The position numbers and the translations under genes are program-made. A DNA stretch of 38,235 nucleotides from Rhodospirillaceae bacterium (GTDB lineage: Bacteria; Pseudomonadota; Alphaproteobacteria; Rhodospirillales; UBA2165): positions 1 through 38,235 of the forward strand of contig PBNV01000023.1 in assembly GCA_002723345.1 (NCBI GenBank). Reading direction: 5' to 3'. The notes under the pieces were generated by a model that was given only the letters and a program-made list of their open reading frames with translations, ran no database searches and was not told where the DNA came from. How positions within the stretch are numbered: the first letter of the stretch is position 1; each line of letters opens with the position of its first letter. Below are positions 24,497 through 33,189 of the stretch, in pieces.

Positions 24497-25120
24497 TCAG
24501 CCAGTTGCCCTGGTCTTGCCGAAGGTCGACATATTCAACACTTTTGCATCTGCTTCCACCGGGGTATGAGTAGCCATCACAACCATGCCCCCCGCCTCTG
24601 AGTGGCCATTTATAGCTGATTGGAGGGCGCCCTCGCTGGCAGTGTCCAAAGACGTCGCCGGCTCATCCAAAATCCACAGGGGGGCCGGGACAACAAGCAG
24701 CCGCGCCAGGGTCAACCTCCGGGCCTGACCTGCTGATAAGAACTGAGCCGGCAGGTTAGCCAGCTTTTCAAGTCCAAAAGTCTGCAAAGCGCAGGCAAGA
24801 GCTTTTTGATCTCCCCTGTCACCATTTATTTGAAGCCAGAATGACAGGTTCTCCAATACTGACAGAGCACCCTTCACGGCATTCTGATGGCCAATATACT
24901 GGATTTTTTCATGAATTGGCTCGCTCGCTCCGTCCCAGGATAATTTGCCGGCTGAGGGCCGCAAGAACCCCGCCAATATCCTCAGGAGACTGGATTTGCC
25001 ACTGCCGTTAGGGCCGGTTAAGTGGAGCACGTCACCGCTCTCAATGTGAAAAGATAAGTCCTCAAAAACGATTCTGTTGGAACGGATGCATTGCAAGCGG
25101 GTGCCGAAGATGTTGTTCAT
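24497..25120 (-). CDS. ccmA: haem ABC exporter ATP-binding subunit CcmA
   Basis: The 207-residue ATPase has Walker A GPNGSGKSS, the ABC signature LSAGQARRLTLAR, Walker B LWILDEP followed by ATSLD, and a switch His in ATHTPVE. It hydrolyses ATP in the cytosol to drive CcmE recycling. The ATG at 25120 gives a family-like N-terminus (MNNIFGTRLQCIRSNR). The longer frame to 25261 adds 47 residues across the hairpin described upstream and was rejected. It is the first gene of the operon, whose promoter must lie in the AT-rich spacer to its right. Confidence 0.95.
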   Translation of the reverse strand: MNNIFGTRLQCIRSNRIVFEDLSFHIESGDVLHLTGPNGSGKSSLLRILAGFLRPSAGKLSWDGASEPIHEKIQYIGHQNAVKGALSVLENLSFWLQINGDRGDQKALACALQTFGLEKLANLPAQFLSAGQARRLTLARLLVVPAPLWILDEPATSLDTASEGALQSAINGHSEAGGMVVMATHTPVEADAKVLNMSTFGKTRATG

Positions 25121-25177
25121 GCATCCAATTAACGTCCTGTTGAACGAAATTCCAACGTTTTTGCGAAACTTTTTTTC

Positions 25178-25217
25178 AAAGACAAAAAAAGGCCAATAAA
25201 GCGGCGCCTTTGTCTTT
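25178..25217 (-). terminator. terminator-like hairpin in the ccmA leader (possible attenuator)
   Basis: On the minus strand AAAGGC (25211-25206) pairs with GCCTTT (25093-like arm at 25093+100, i.e. 25193-25188), and the strand continues as a run of seven T's (25190-25184). The outer arms AAAGAC/GTCTTT (25217-25212 with 25183-25178) extend the stem across a 4-base bulge. It lies 58 bases upstream of the ccmA start. The shape fits an intrinsic terminator, so it could attenuate ccm transcription. Confidence 0.4.
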
Positions 25218-25395
25218 ATATTGATTTGGTTCATTTCCCACCAACGAAGGAAAGAGCGCAAGAGAGTCTTCTAAATCTCTGATGTTTATGTCCCACAAGG
25301 TAATGCGTAAATAATTGTAAATCGCTATCTGGCTCGAGACATTTTTTCCGAATACCTAGAAATTTTAAATCGTTAGTTAAATAAAAATAAAAATC

Positions 25396-25423
25396 TTTAT
25401 TTAAAAAAATTTTTTTAAATAAA
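25396..25423. repeat. 28-bp perfect AT palindrome
   Basis: Each 14-base arm is TTTATTTAAAAAAA followed directly by its complement, with no loop, and it contains only A and T. It is the centre of a tract that is almost free of G and C. It could be a binding site for a nucleoid or AT-preferring regulator, or an UP-element-like bend. It may equally be a by-product of extreme composition. Confidence 0.6.
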
Positions 25424-25446
25424 TAAGATAAAAAAATTTATTATTT

Positions 25447-25475
25447 TTCAAATTAATATACAAATTTATTACAAT
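25447..25475 (+). promoter_or_regulatory. candidate acnB promoter
   Basis: TTCAAA (25447-25452), a 17-base spacer and TACAAT (25470-25475) resemble a sigma-70 promoter. In such AT-rich DNA chance matches are common, so support is modest. Confidence 0.33.
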
Positions 25476-25601
25476 ATCTAAAATGACCTTGCATGTATTC
25501 GTGACCTCATCTATTGAAGGGTCTTGTTGTGTCTATCGAAAGCTGGGACAACTCCTTTTCTCCGAGTTCAAAATTATTTATCTTTATGGGTTTTACTTGT
25601 T

Positions 25602-28361
25602 ATGGGCTTGTATGCGGATTACCTACTGGAAAACGAGAGACGAGAAATTGATGGATTAAGTCCTAAGCCCATTGAAGACGGGCAACTTATCAATGAGATA
25701 ATTTTACGGATCCTCGATACTGAGAGCGATCACCGTGGCCCTTGTCTTAATTTTTTAGTTTTTAATACTCTACCTGGAACAACCGCCGCTGCAGGCGTTA
25801 AGGCCAAATTCCTCAAAGATATAATCACAGGCAAAGAGTCTGTTGAGGAAATAACAGCAGAGTATGCTTTTGAACTTTTATCACACATGCGAGGAGGGCC
25901 ATCAGTTGAGGTTTTGTTGGATCTGGCTCTTGGGGACAATGAGCCAGTGGCCAAGCAAGCCGCTGATATCCTAAAAACGCAGGTCTTTCTGTACGACGCT
26001 GATACTAGCCGACTAGAGGATTCTTATCGCGCGGGTAGCAAGATTGCTCTTGAAATTCTTGAGAGTTATTCGAGGGCTGAGTTTTTCACCAACCTCCCGC
26101 AAATAGAAAAAGAAATCAAAGTGGTTACTTATATTGCTGCTGAGGGAGATATCTCCACAGACCTGCTATCTCCGGGTAATCAAGCGCACTCTCGAGCTGA
26201 CCGTGAACTTCATGGAAAATGTTTTATTTCTGACGACGCGCAGAGAGAAATCCGTGAGCTACAGGGTCAGCATCCAGACAAGCAGGTTATGATTATTGCA
26301 GAAAAAGGTACCATGGGAGTTGGTTCTTCTCGGATGTCCGGAGTTAACAACGTAGCTCTGTGGACGGGAAGACAAGCAAGTCCATATGTCCCATTTGTGA
26401 ATTGTGCGCCTATCGTCGCGGGGACAAATGGCATTTCTCCGATCTTTATGACGACTGTGGACGTGACCGGAGGTATTGGAATTGACCTGAAAAACTGGGT
26501 GAAAAAATTAGGCGCTGATAACAAACCAATTCTAAATAACGATGGTAACCCGGTTCTTGAGGAAAAGTATTCTGTAGCAACGGGAACCGTGCTTACGATT
26601 AATACAGAAAGTCAAAAGTTATTTGCTGAAGATGGTCAGGAAGAGCTGACAGACTTATCTGTCTCTTTTACTCCGCAAAGGTTAGAGTTTATTAGAGCGG
26701 GTGGTTCTTACGCTATAGAATTTGGCAAAAAACTGCAGGCTTTTGCTGCTGCAACGCTCAATTTTGAACTATTATCCCCTTTTGCTCCAGCCCGAGAGCT
26801 TCACTACAAAGGGCAAGGGCTTACGGCTGTCGAAAAAATCTTTAACAATAATGCTGTCGGTCTGACAGAAAACGCGGTTCTGCATGCGGGGTCAGACGTC
26901 AGGGTAAAAGTTAATATCGTCGGTTCTCAAGACACAACTGGCCCCATGACGGTTCAAGAATTGGAGGCTATGGCGGCTAAAGTAATCTCGCCGACGGTCG
27001 ATGGGGCTTACCAGTCTGGATGTCATACGGCATCTGTTTGGGATGCAAAGGCCCAAGCAAACACGCCCAAACTTATGAAATACATGCACGAGTTTGGGCT
27101 CATTACCGCGAGACACCCGGAAGACTCTTACCATCCCATGACTGATGTGATCCACAAAGTCTTGAATGACATCACAGTAGATGATTCGTCGATAATTATT
27201 GGTGGGGACTCTCATACGAGAATGTCTAAAGGCGTCGCTTTTGGGGCCGACTCGGGAACAGTCGCCCTAGCACTTGCCACTGGACAAGCCACCATGCCGA
27301 TCCCAGAGACTGTCAAAGTTACGTTTATTGGAGAAATGGGCAAACATATGGATTTTCGGGATGTCGTCCATGCAACCCAGGCACAAATGTTGGAACAATT
27401 TGGTGATAACGTTTTTCAAGGAAGGGTCATTGAAGTTCACATTGGCTCCCTGCTTGCAGACCAAGCATTCACCTTTACTGATTGGACAGCCGAAATGAAG
27501 GCAAAGGCCTCAATTTGCATATCCGGGGATGCAACCCTCGCGGAGTCACTCAGAATTTCAAAAAACCGTATTCAGGCCATGATTGACAAAGGGATGGATA
27601 ATAAATCCATGATGCTGGCGTCACTTATTGAGAGGGCTGAGAGACGAATAGAGGAACTACGTTCTGGAGAGCGTCCAGCGTTGGTTCCTGATGCGAATGC
27701 AAAATACGTTGCTGAAGTTACGGTCAACCTCGACGAAATTGATGAACCCATGGTAGCTGATCCAGATGTAGAAAATATGGATCCATCAAAACGATATACC
27801 CATGATACGATCAGGCCGATATCTTTCTATAAAGCAGAGAAAAAGGTTGATTTGGGTTTCGTAGGATCCTGCATGGTTCACAAAGGAGATTTGAATATCG
27901 TCGCGCAAATGTTCAAAAACCTTGAAAAGAAACACGGTCGCATTGAATTTAAAGCACCCTTGGTCGTTGCACCGCCTACTTATAATATCGTTGATGAATT
28001 AAAGGCGGACGGCGATTGGGGCATATTACAAAAATACGCCGGTTTTGAATTTGATGATCAAAATCCAAAGAATGCGGCGAGAGTGAAATACGATAACACA
28101 CTCTATCTCGAACGTCCGGGATGTAATCTGTGTATGGGTAATCAGGAGAAAGCTGAGAAGGGCGATACTGTATTGGCAACCTCCACCCGCCTCTTTAGGG
28201 GCAGGGTTGTTGAGGACTCTGATGAAAAAAAGGGGGAGTCGCTCTTAGCCTCAACTCCTGTCGTTGTTTTGTCCACTATCCTGGGTCGAACCCCCAGCAT
28301 TCAGGAGTATAAATCTGCGGTAGAGGGAATTGACCTCACTAGTTTCTCTCCAAAAACATAA
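25602..28361 (+). CDS. acnB: aconitate hydratase B (AcnB), Bacteroidota-like form
   Basis: The 919-residue protein has the AcnB order: a HEAT-like N-terminal domain with NTLPGTTAAAGVKAKFLKDI and FELLSHMRGGPSVEVLLDLA, then the swivel part, then the catalytic domains. The [4Fe-4S] ligands lie in GFVGSCMVHKGD and RPGCNLCMGNQ, and IIGGDSHTRMSKGVAFGADS is a substrate loop. It isomerises citrate to isocitrate in the TCA cycle. Length and wording throughout (such as SVATGTVLTINTESQKL and the KKGESLLASTP tail) resemble, from memory, flavobacterial AcnB more than the proteobacterial form. The gene is AT-richer than pgk behind it. ATG 25602 fits the family (YADYLLENERR); no good Shine-Dalgarno is seen. 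A TTG at 25524 is less likely. Confidence 0.93.
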   Translation: MGLYADYLLENERREIDGLSPKPIEDGQLINEIILRILDTESDHRGPCLNFLVFNTLPGTTAAAGVKAKFLKDIITGKESVEEITAEYAFELLSHMRGGPSVEVLLDLALGDNEPVAKQAADILKTQVFLYDADTSRLEDSYRAGSKIALEILESYSRAEFFTNLPQIEKEIKVVTYIAAEGDISTDLLSPGNQAHSRADRELHGKCFISDDAQREIRELQGQHPDKQVMIIAEKGTMGVGSSRMSGVNNVALWTGRQASPYVPFVNCAPIVAGTNGISPIFMTTVDVTGGIGIDLKNWVKKLGADNKPILNNDGNPVLEEKYSVATGTVLTINTESQKLFAEDGQEELTDLSVSFTPQRLEFIRAGGSYAIEFGKKLQAFAAATLNFELLSPFAPARELHYKGQGLTAVEKIFNNNAVGLTENAVLHAGSDVRVKVNIVGSQDTTGPMTVQELEAMAAKVISPTVDGAYQSGCHTASVWDAKAQANTPKLMKYMHEFGLITARHPEDSYHPMTDVIHKVLNDITVDDSSIIIGGDSHTRMSKGVAFGADSGTVALALATGQATMPIPETVKVTFIGEMGKHMDFRDVVHATQAQMLEQFGDNVFQGRVIEVHIGSLLADQAFTFTDWTAEMKAKASICISGDATLAESLRISKNRIQAMIDKGMDNKSMMLASLIERAERRIEELRSGERPALVPDANAKYVAEVTVNLDEIDEPMVADPDVENMDPSKRYTHDTIRPISFYKAEKKVDLGFVGSCMVHKGDLNIVAQMFKNLEKKHGRIEFKAPLVVAPPTYNIVDELKADGDWGILQKYAGFEFDDQNPKNAARVKYDNTLYLERPGCNLCMGNQEKAEKGDTVLATSTRLFRGRVVEDSDEKKGESLLASTPVVVLSTILGRTPSIQEYKSAVEGIDLTSFSPKT

Positions 28362-28417
28362 CCACCTGTGATAGGGCTTTACTGTAGTTTTAGCCTGACC
28401 AGACTCAGTGGCACTTT

Positions 28418-29617
28418 ATGAAGAAATTACGTAGCCTCGAAGATTTGGGCGTGGCAGGAAAACGGGTCCTGGTCCGAGTTGATTTCAATGTACCCGTTCA
28501 GAATGGCAGGGTCATTAGTGACACACGGGTACGCCAAGCAGTGCCCACGCTGACGGAACTTGTTGCCAAAGGCGCTAAGGTGATTGTTGCTAGTCATATG
28601 GGCAGACCTAAGGGCGAGATCGTGCCTGAGCTCTCCTTGGAACCGGTAACACAGAGTCTTAAGACCCATATGCCAGAGACCGATATCAGTTTTGTTACGG
28701 GCACCATAGGCCAAGCGGCCAAGACAGCGTCTTATGCCCTCTTGCCGGGTCAAATCCTTGTTCTCGAGAATCTGAGATTTTTGCCGGGCGAAGAGTGCAA
28801 TGATTATGATGTTATTAGAGGTTTGGCACAGTTGGCAGATCTTTACGTGGATGATGCGTTCTCCTGTGCGCATCGGGCCCATGCATCTATTGAGGGTATT
28901 GCAAAGTACTTGCCATCGGCGGCTGGTCGTTTGATGGCGCGTGAAATTGATTCCCTTTCACGCGCTCTAGAGAACCCCGCGCGGCCCCTTACGGCGGTTA
29001 TTGGTGGTAGCAAAATTTCGACCAAATTGGGTATACTCGAAAATCTCGTTACAAACGTTCAGAACCTGGTGATCGGTGGCGCCATGGCAAACACCTTTCT
29101 CCTTGCCGATGGTCTGGGTATCGGGACCTCCTTATGTGAGCCTGATATGGTGGGTACGGTAAAACGTATCAAAGTTAAGGCGGAGGAGGAGGGCTGTGAA
29201 CTCATCTTACCGTCAGATGCTGTCACCGCGCCTGCACTGGAAGCTGGTATTGACACAAGGACTGTGGGCATCGACGAGGTGCCTGCTGATCAGATGATCC
29301 TGGACTTGGGCCCCAAAAGCGTTGCCCGCCTGACCAATGTTTTTGCGGACAGTAAAACTGTCATCTGGAATGGTCCTCTCGGTGCGTTTGAGGTACCGCC
29401 ATTTAACGATGGCACGAAGGCTGCCGCTCGGCAGGTAGCCGTTTTAACCGCCAGTGGAGAACTTATAAGCATCGCGGGGGGTGGTGACACGGTGGCCGCA
29501 CTTGAAGCCGCGGGCTCAGCGGATGACTTTAGCTATGTCTCCATGGCGGGCGGGGCTTTCTTAGAGTGGCTTGAGGGCCGGGCCCTGCCCGGAGTGGCGG
29601 TTTTACTCGATGGATAA
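28418..29617 (+). CDS. pgk: phosphoglycerate kinase
   Basis: The 399-residue protein has the PGK signature KRVLVRVDFNVPVQNGRV, substrate residues in ASHMGRPKG, the Arg-containing FSCAHRAHASIEG, and the C-terminal nucleotide site AGGGDTVAALE with SMAGGAFLEWLEG. It transfers phosphate between 1,3-bisphosphoglycerate and ADP in glycolysis and gluconeogenesis. In many alphaproteobacteria pgk follows gap and precedes fba; here neither is beside it, and acnB lies 56 bases upstream. Its end is only 5 bases from the convergent HAMP gene, so no separate terminator fits between them. Confidence 0.97.
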   Translation: MKKLRSLEDLGVAGKRVLVRVDFNVPVQNGRVISDTRVRQAVPTLTELVAKGAKVIVASHMGRPKGEIVPELSLEPVTQSLKTHMPETDISFVTGTIGQAAKTASYALLPGQILVLENLRFLPGEECNDYDVIRGLAQLADLYVDDAFSCAHRAHASIEGIAKYLPSAAGRLMAREIDSLSRALENPARPLTAVIGGSKISTKLGILENLVTNVQNLVIGGAMANTFLLADGLGIGTSLCEPDMVGTVKRIKVKAEEEGCELILPSDAVTAPALEAGIDTRTVGIDEVPADQMILDLGPKSVARLTNVFADSKTVIWNGPLGAFEVPPFNDGTKAAARQVAVLTASGELISIAGGGDTVAALEAAGSADDFSYVSMAGGAFLEWLEGRALPGVAVLLDG

Positions 29618-29622
29618 GCAGG

Positions 29623-31539
29623 TTACGAAGAGCGTGCCCCGGCTTGTTCGTCTGATTTGATCCGTTTCAGGAGATCATCGAGCATGCCGCGGAGATCTTC
29701 GGATTGACGCAACAGCTCCGTGGCTGCATCCAACGCATCATTTTTAGCATCGGCAGCGAATTCGACGGCAACCCTGTTAACCTCTTCGATTATTTTCCCT
29801 ATTTGCTGTATTGCTTGGATGGCTCGTTTGGTGCCATTTTGTACTGTTTCGATACGGTCATTGACCGGTGGACTATCGGGGAGTTCTCCGTTTTGGTCAA
29901 TGCGTGTGCCCGAGAGGATTTCGAGGTTTTTAGGGTCGCCAGGTGGCAGATCGCTAAACAGCGCCATTTGGACGGCTAGCAGGCTCATCTGGTCACTGAT
30001 TGAGGCCATGAGGTTTTCAATATCATCTATTTTTTTGAGGGACTCTGTGAGTCCGCTGACCATAAAGTCACATTGTTCCGCGTCCTTCGCCGCACTTGAC
30101 GCATCCTGACTTGTCTGCGCAACTTTTTGAGTGAATTTTGAGAGGGGTGTCTCAAGAGGGTCTCGCAAGTCAGCCGAGATGTCTGCTGGGATATCGGCAC
30201 TGGAAAAAGCATCTGAAGTGCTGGACTGTGCTGGCTGGGCGTGTGGCGCGGGCGTTTGCAAAATTTCTTTGGACGGAAGCTGGGGTGCTGTTCTTTCCAG
30301 CGCACTAGGAATTGAGTACTTTGGCGTTTTTGGCGCTGCAGCTTCACGGCCCCGTGCTTCGGCCGACTGCTCCGCATTTTTCAGGTGACCTTCCAATTCT
30401 TGGCGCAGCCGGTCTGCCTGCACCATATTTTCCCGGAAATACAGAAGTGCGTTAGCGACATCACCCGTTTCGTCGTAATTGGCCAGTGCTGGAATGTTTA
30501 CTGATCGGTTGCCTCGGGCAAGCTGGATGGCGACCGTGGCCAGGTCTGTAATGGGATGCGCAATGCTTCGGATTAAAACCGCGCCAACAAGGGTCAGAGC
30601 GAGCAGGACTATTAGGGCCCCGCTGAGGATAATTCGGCGAACTTCCATTCGAGTTACCACGGCATCCGACTTGGCGGCTTCGCCGAGGCTGACCGAAAAT
30701 TTAACGAGGGCTGCCAGATTGGGGTTGATATAGGTTGCCACTTCGTCCAGGCGCGATATTTCATTGCTTTGAAGGAGGCGGGTTTGGGCAAGCTGACCCA
30801 TGTGCGCGGCATATGACTGAAGCCGTTGTGCAACATTTTTTTTGGTTTCCGTTGACAGCGTAGAAGCGGTTACCGATTGCTTCAGGTTATTGAGTGCATC
30901 GCTTACAGACTCTGAGTACTCTCTGGAAATACTGGACCGCAACCCCCATTCCAATTTGCGAAGCCCCGCCAATTCCGATACGAGGCGTGGGGCTGGGACA
31001 TTCTGTATCAAATCTTCGACCGCCGCGCCCGAGACCGCTGCTTTACCCGTCAGACCCTCGTTTCCATCGCTGCCTAAGGTTGACTGAAGGCGGATAATAT
31101 TCTGAACATGGGTGGCATGCTGGGTGATGCCGTCTGTAAGCGTGATGATCAGTTTTTGCGCATCCAGAGCCGCAGGTATGCTTCGTAAACGCGACAATAC
31201 TGACACTGTGTGACTCGAATCGCGAGCATATGACTCGGCAAATTTGGTGTGCTGGTTGAGCCCGAAATTATTGCTGATGGTTGTCAGTTTTGTGACCCGG
31301 GTCTCGACCGTGCTCACCAATTTGAGGACACTGCTGCTGGACACTAGATTATCGATGGAGCGGGACAGGCGCTGCTCCGCAAGAAAAAGAACTGCGCCCA
31401 TGGTGACGATCGAGACTAGTCCAAAAAAAACAAACATTGAAATGCGTGCGTTCAACGTCATGCCGCCAAGTAACGTGCGCTCGTTCCGTGCTTGGCGCGG
31501 CATGGAATAGGTTTCTTCCACCAGCTCTTTTGCCGCCAT
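29623..31539 (-). CDS. HAMP-domain membrane protein with a degenerate chemoreceptor-like C-terminus
   Basis: The 638-residue protein has a cytosolic leader and a membrane helix at about 33-53. A periplasmic helical sensor region (about 55-300) precedes a second helix (about 305-328), then a HAMP domain (about 329-385: IRSIAHPITDLATVAIQLARGN). An Ala/Pro/Ser-rich linker (about 395-470) leads to a helical tail. In that tail IENLMASISDQMSLLAVQMAL occupies the place of the receptor tip, which usually reads like DQTNLLALNAAIEAARAGE; the N and EAARAGE core is lost. It therefore looks like a former or diverged methyl-accepting protein. GAGGAAAAG supports the ATG. No che genes are in the window. Confidence 0.85.
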   Translation of the reverse strand: MAAKELVEETYSMPRQARNERTLLGGMTLNARISMFVFFGLVSIVTMGAVLFLAEQRLSRSIDNLVSSSSVLKLVSTVETRVTKLTTISNNFGLNQHTKFAESYARDSSHTVSVLSRLRSIPAALDAQKLIITLTDGITQHATHVQNIIRLQSTLGSDGNEGLTGKAAVSGAAVEDLIQNVPAPRLVSELAGLRKLEWGLRSSISREYSESVSDALNNLKQSVTASTLSTETKKNVAQRLQSYAAHMGQLAQTRLLQSNEISRLDEVATYINPNLAALVKFSVSLGEAAKSDAVVTRMEVRRIILSGALIVLLALTLVGAVLIRSIAHPITDLATVAIQLARGNRSVNIPALANYDETGDVANALLYFRENMVQADRLRQELEGHLKNAEQSAEARGREAAAPKTPKYSIPSALERTAPQLPSKEILQTPAPHAQPAQSSTSDAFSSADIPADISADLRDPLETPLSKFTQKVAQTSQDASSAAKDAEQCDFMVSGLTESLKKIDDIENLMASISDQMSLLAVQMALFSDLPPGDPKNLEILSGTRIDQNGELPDSPPVNDRIETVQNGTKRAIQAIQQIGKIIEEVNRVAVEFAADAKNDALDAATELLRQSEDLRGMLDDLLKRIKSDEQAGARSS

Positions 31540-31603
31540 TAATCTTTTCCTCAGGTGCGTTCTTACGGGTCTAAACTCCGCCGGGCAGTGAATTTACAAT
31601 TAT

Positions 31604-31631
31604 CTTATATCCTATTGCTGTAAAACAGCAA
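31604..31631 (-). promoter_or_regulatory. candidate promoter of the HAMP-protein gene
   Basis: On the minus strand TTGCTG (31631-31626), a 16-base spacer and TATAAG (31609-31604) resemble a sigma-70 promoter, ending about 65 bases before the start codon. It overlaps the inverted repeat at 31614-31632. Confidence 0.45.
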
Positions 31632-31632
31632 T
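31614..31632. promoter_or_regulatory. operator-like inverted repeat over the -35 and spacer
   Basis: ATTGCTGT and ACAGCAAT are perfect 8-base arms separated by AAA. The repeat covers the -35 box and most of the spacer of the candidate promoter, a position typical of repressor sites. It could also form an RNA hairpin, but there is no transcript evident through it. Confidence 0.5.
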
Positions 31633-31925
31633 TCTCATTGAGGGTGGGATACATTGGCCCGCTTTTTAAGGCCTGGCTGTCATGAAGCTTATTTTACCGC
31701 AGTTCGCAGCCATATTTCAGCCGTGATTTGTTGGTGCCAGGATCGCCCCACCGCTTTTCAGGCAACAGTCGCAATGGTTGCTATTGCAGGCTCAGGGGCC
31801 AATGAGCAGAAGTCACTATAAATTTTCGCTGGCTAACGCGCTTGGGTGGCCTACCCATGTATCTCCGGTAAATTAAGCGACCGCGCCTTACTGTCTGTTA
31901 ACCCTTTAGATCTATCGTTTTAATT

Positions 31926-32177
31926 ATGATTCATGGTTTGCCCCTCTCCAATAACTTAACCCAAGCAGAGATCAGCGCCGCCAGGGGACCTATTCGCCAG
32001 CAGGCGATGACGGGCTACGAGGCGTCGCGCGAAATCGAGAATCGTGCGCGTGTGACCCTACCCATGAATGATTCTGAGTTTAAAAATGCGGTGACGCGCT
32101 TGAACCGTGATCTTGACGCCGATGCGCCGCTTCGGCACGACGTCCCGAGAGGCTATTACTTAAACGTAAGGGTTTGA
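31926..32177 (+). CDS. small conserved-looking hypothetical protein
   Basis: The 83-residue soluble protein is unrecognised. It is rich in charged residues and ends in LRHDVPRGYYLNVRV, which has the look of a conserved tail; I have a faint recollection of similar endings in small proteins of Rhodospirillales. There is no signal peptide, membrane segment or Cys. No Shine-Dalgarno is visible before the ATG, which lowers confidence. It is convergent with ftsY, with 64 bases between their ends, and divergent from the HAMP gene. Confidence 0.5.
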   Translation: MIHGLPLSNNLTQAEISAARGPIRQQAMTGYEASREIENRARVTLPMNDSEFKNAVTRLNRDLDADAPLRHDVPRGYYLNVRV

Positions 32178-32241
32178 CCTCCACCATTACGCTTGGATCG
32201 TTCATTATCACGTCCTAAGGACCAACTACCCCACAATTCTA

Positions 32242-33189
32242 CTAATTGGCCTCTATGCCTAGCAAAGAGTTGGCAAACTCTCGGGCATCGAAGCTTTGTA
32301 GATCCTCAGATTGTTCTCCGACGCCAATGGCGTAAACAGGCAGACTAAACTTATCGGCCAATGCCACGAGTACACCGCCTTTGGCTGATCCGTCAAGTTT
32401 GGTCAGCACTAAGCCGTCAACGTTGATTAAATTGGAAAAAATTTCGACCTGTGAATGGGCATTTTGGCCCACAGTAGCGTCAAGAACCTGCAGACATGTA
32501 TGGGGGGCCGTCTCATCAATTTTTTGCATAACCCGGATGGTTTTCTGCAACTCCGCCATCAGTTCGCCACGGTTTTGGAGGCGTCCCGCAGTGTCGATGA
32601 GTAGGACATCCGCTGATTGCTTTTGCGCAAGGGTGAGGGCGTCGAAGACTAGACTTGCCGGGTCGGTGCCGGGATCTTTTGCAAACACCTGGGAGCCCGT
32701 TCGTTCACCCCAGATTTGAAGCTGCTCCGCGGCTGCGGCCCGGAATGTATCCCCTGCTGCCAGGACAACGGTTTTCCCGTCACGGGTCAGGGCGTGGGCT
32801 AGTTTTCCAATGGTTGTTGTTTTACCGCTGCCATTAACACCGCAAAACAAAACAACGTGTGGCTTTAGTGTAGGATTGGGGACAAATGGTTTAGCGACCG
32901 GACCTAGAATCTCAGCAATTGCATCCGCTAGGGCCTCTTTCACCTCACCGGTGCTGATTGCTCCGTTAAGGTGGGTGCGGGCCAGTTTTGTAGTCAACTT
33001 TGTCGCCGTGCTTAGACCCAGGTCGGCGGCGATTAAAATATCTTCCAGTTCCTCCAGTAACTTTTCGTCTAATCTACGCTTATTGAGGAGGCCGTCTAGG
33101 TTGTAATTGAGGTTTTGTGACGTGCGACTGAGCCCTGATTTTAGTCGCGACACCCAGCCTGCCTTGGCGTCTTTGTCAGGATAGCTCAT
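32242..33189 (-). CDS. ftsY: signal recognition particle receptor FtsY
   Basis: The 315-residue GTPase has an N domain (about 10-85) and a G domain with GVNGSGKTTTIGKL, AGDTFRAAAAEQL, LLIDTAGRLQ, TKLDGSAKGG and the terminal GVGEQSEDLQSFDAREFANSLL. It docks SRP-ribosome complexes at the inner membrane. The long acidic A domain of E. coli FtsY is absent, leaving only a short basic leader (GWVSRLKSGLSR). The ATG at 33189 overlaps the mtaB stop (ATGA) with GGAG 8 bases upstream; an ATG at 33195 is possible. Its partner Ffh is encoded about 3 kb away in this same window. Confidence 0.96.
   Translation of the reverse strand: MSYPDKDAKAGWVSRLKSGLSRTSQNLNYNLDGLLNKRRLDEKLLEELEDILIAADLGLSTATKLTTKLARTHLNGAISTGEVKEALADAIAEILGPVAKPFVPNPTLKPHVVLFCGVNGSGKTTTIGKLAHALTRDGKTVVLAAGDTFRAAAAEQLQIWGERTGSQVFAKDPGTDPASLVFDALTLAQKQSADVLLIDTAGRLQNRGELMAELQKTIRVMQKIDETAPHTCLQVLDATVGQNAHSQVEIFSNLINVDGLVLTKLDGSAKGGVLVALADKFSLPVYAIGVGEQSEDLQSFDAREFANSLLGIEAN

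Larger units (their letters stand above)
25121..25601. other. 481-base divergent spacer between ccmA and acnB
   Basis: No gene is supported here. From right to left it holds a candidate acnB promoter (25447-25475), a strongly AT-rich tract (about 25370-25480) with a 28-bp palindrome, and a terminator-like hairpin in the ccmA leader. Both ccmA and acnB must be transcribed outward from it. Confidence 0.7.
31540..31925. other. 386-base divergent spacer
   Basis: No gene is supported. The left part contains the candidate promoter and palindrome of the HAMP gene. The right part (about 31640-31920) shows no convincing element apart from possible weak promoter boxes before the small ORF at 31926. 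Confidence 0.6.

Noticed and set aside
25121..25261. Longer CcmA start with 47 extra residues
   Set aside because: It crosses the leader hairpin and has no similarity to CcmA; ATG 25120 fits the family.
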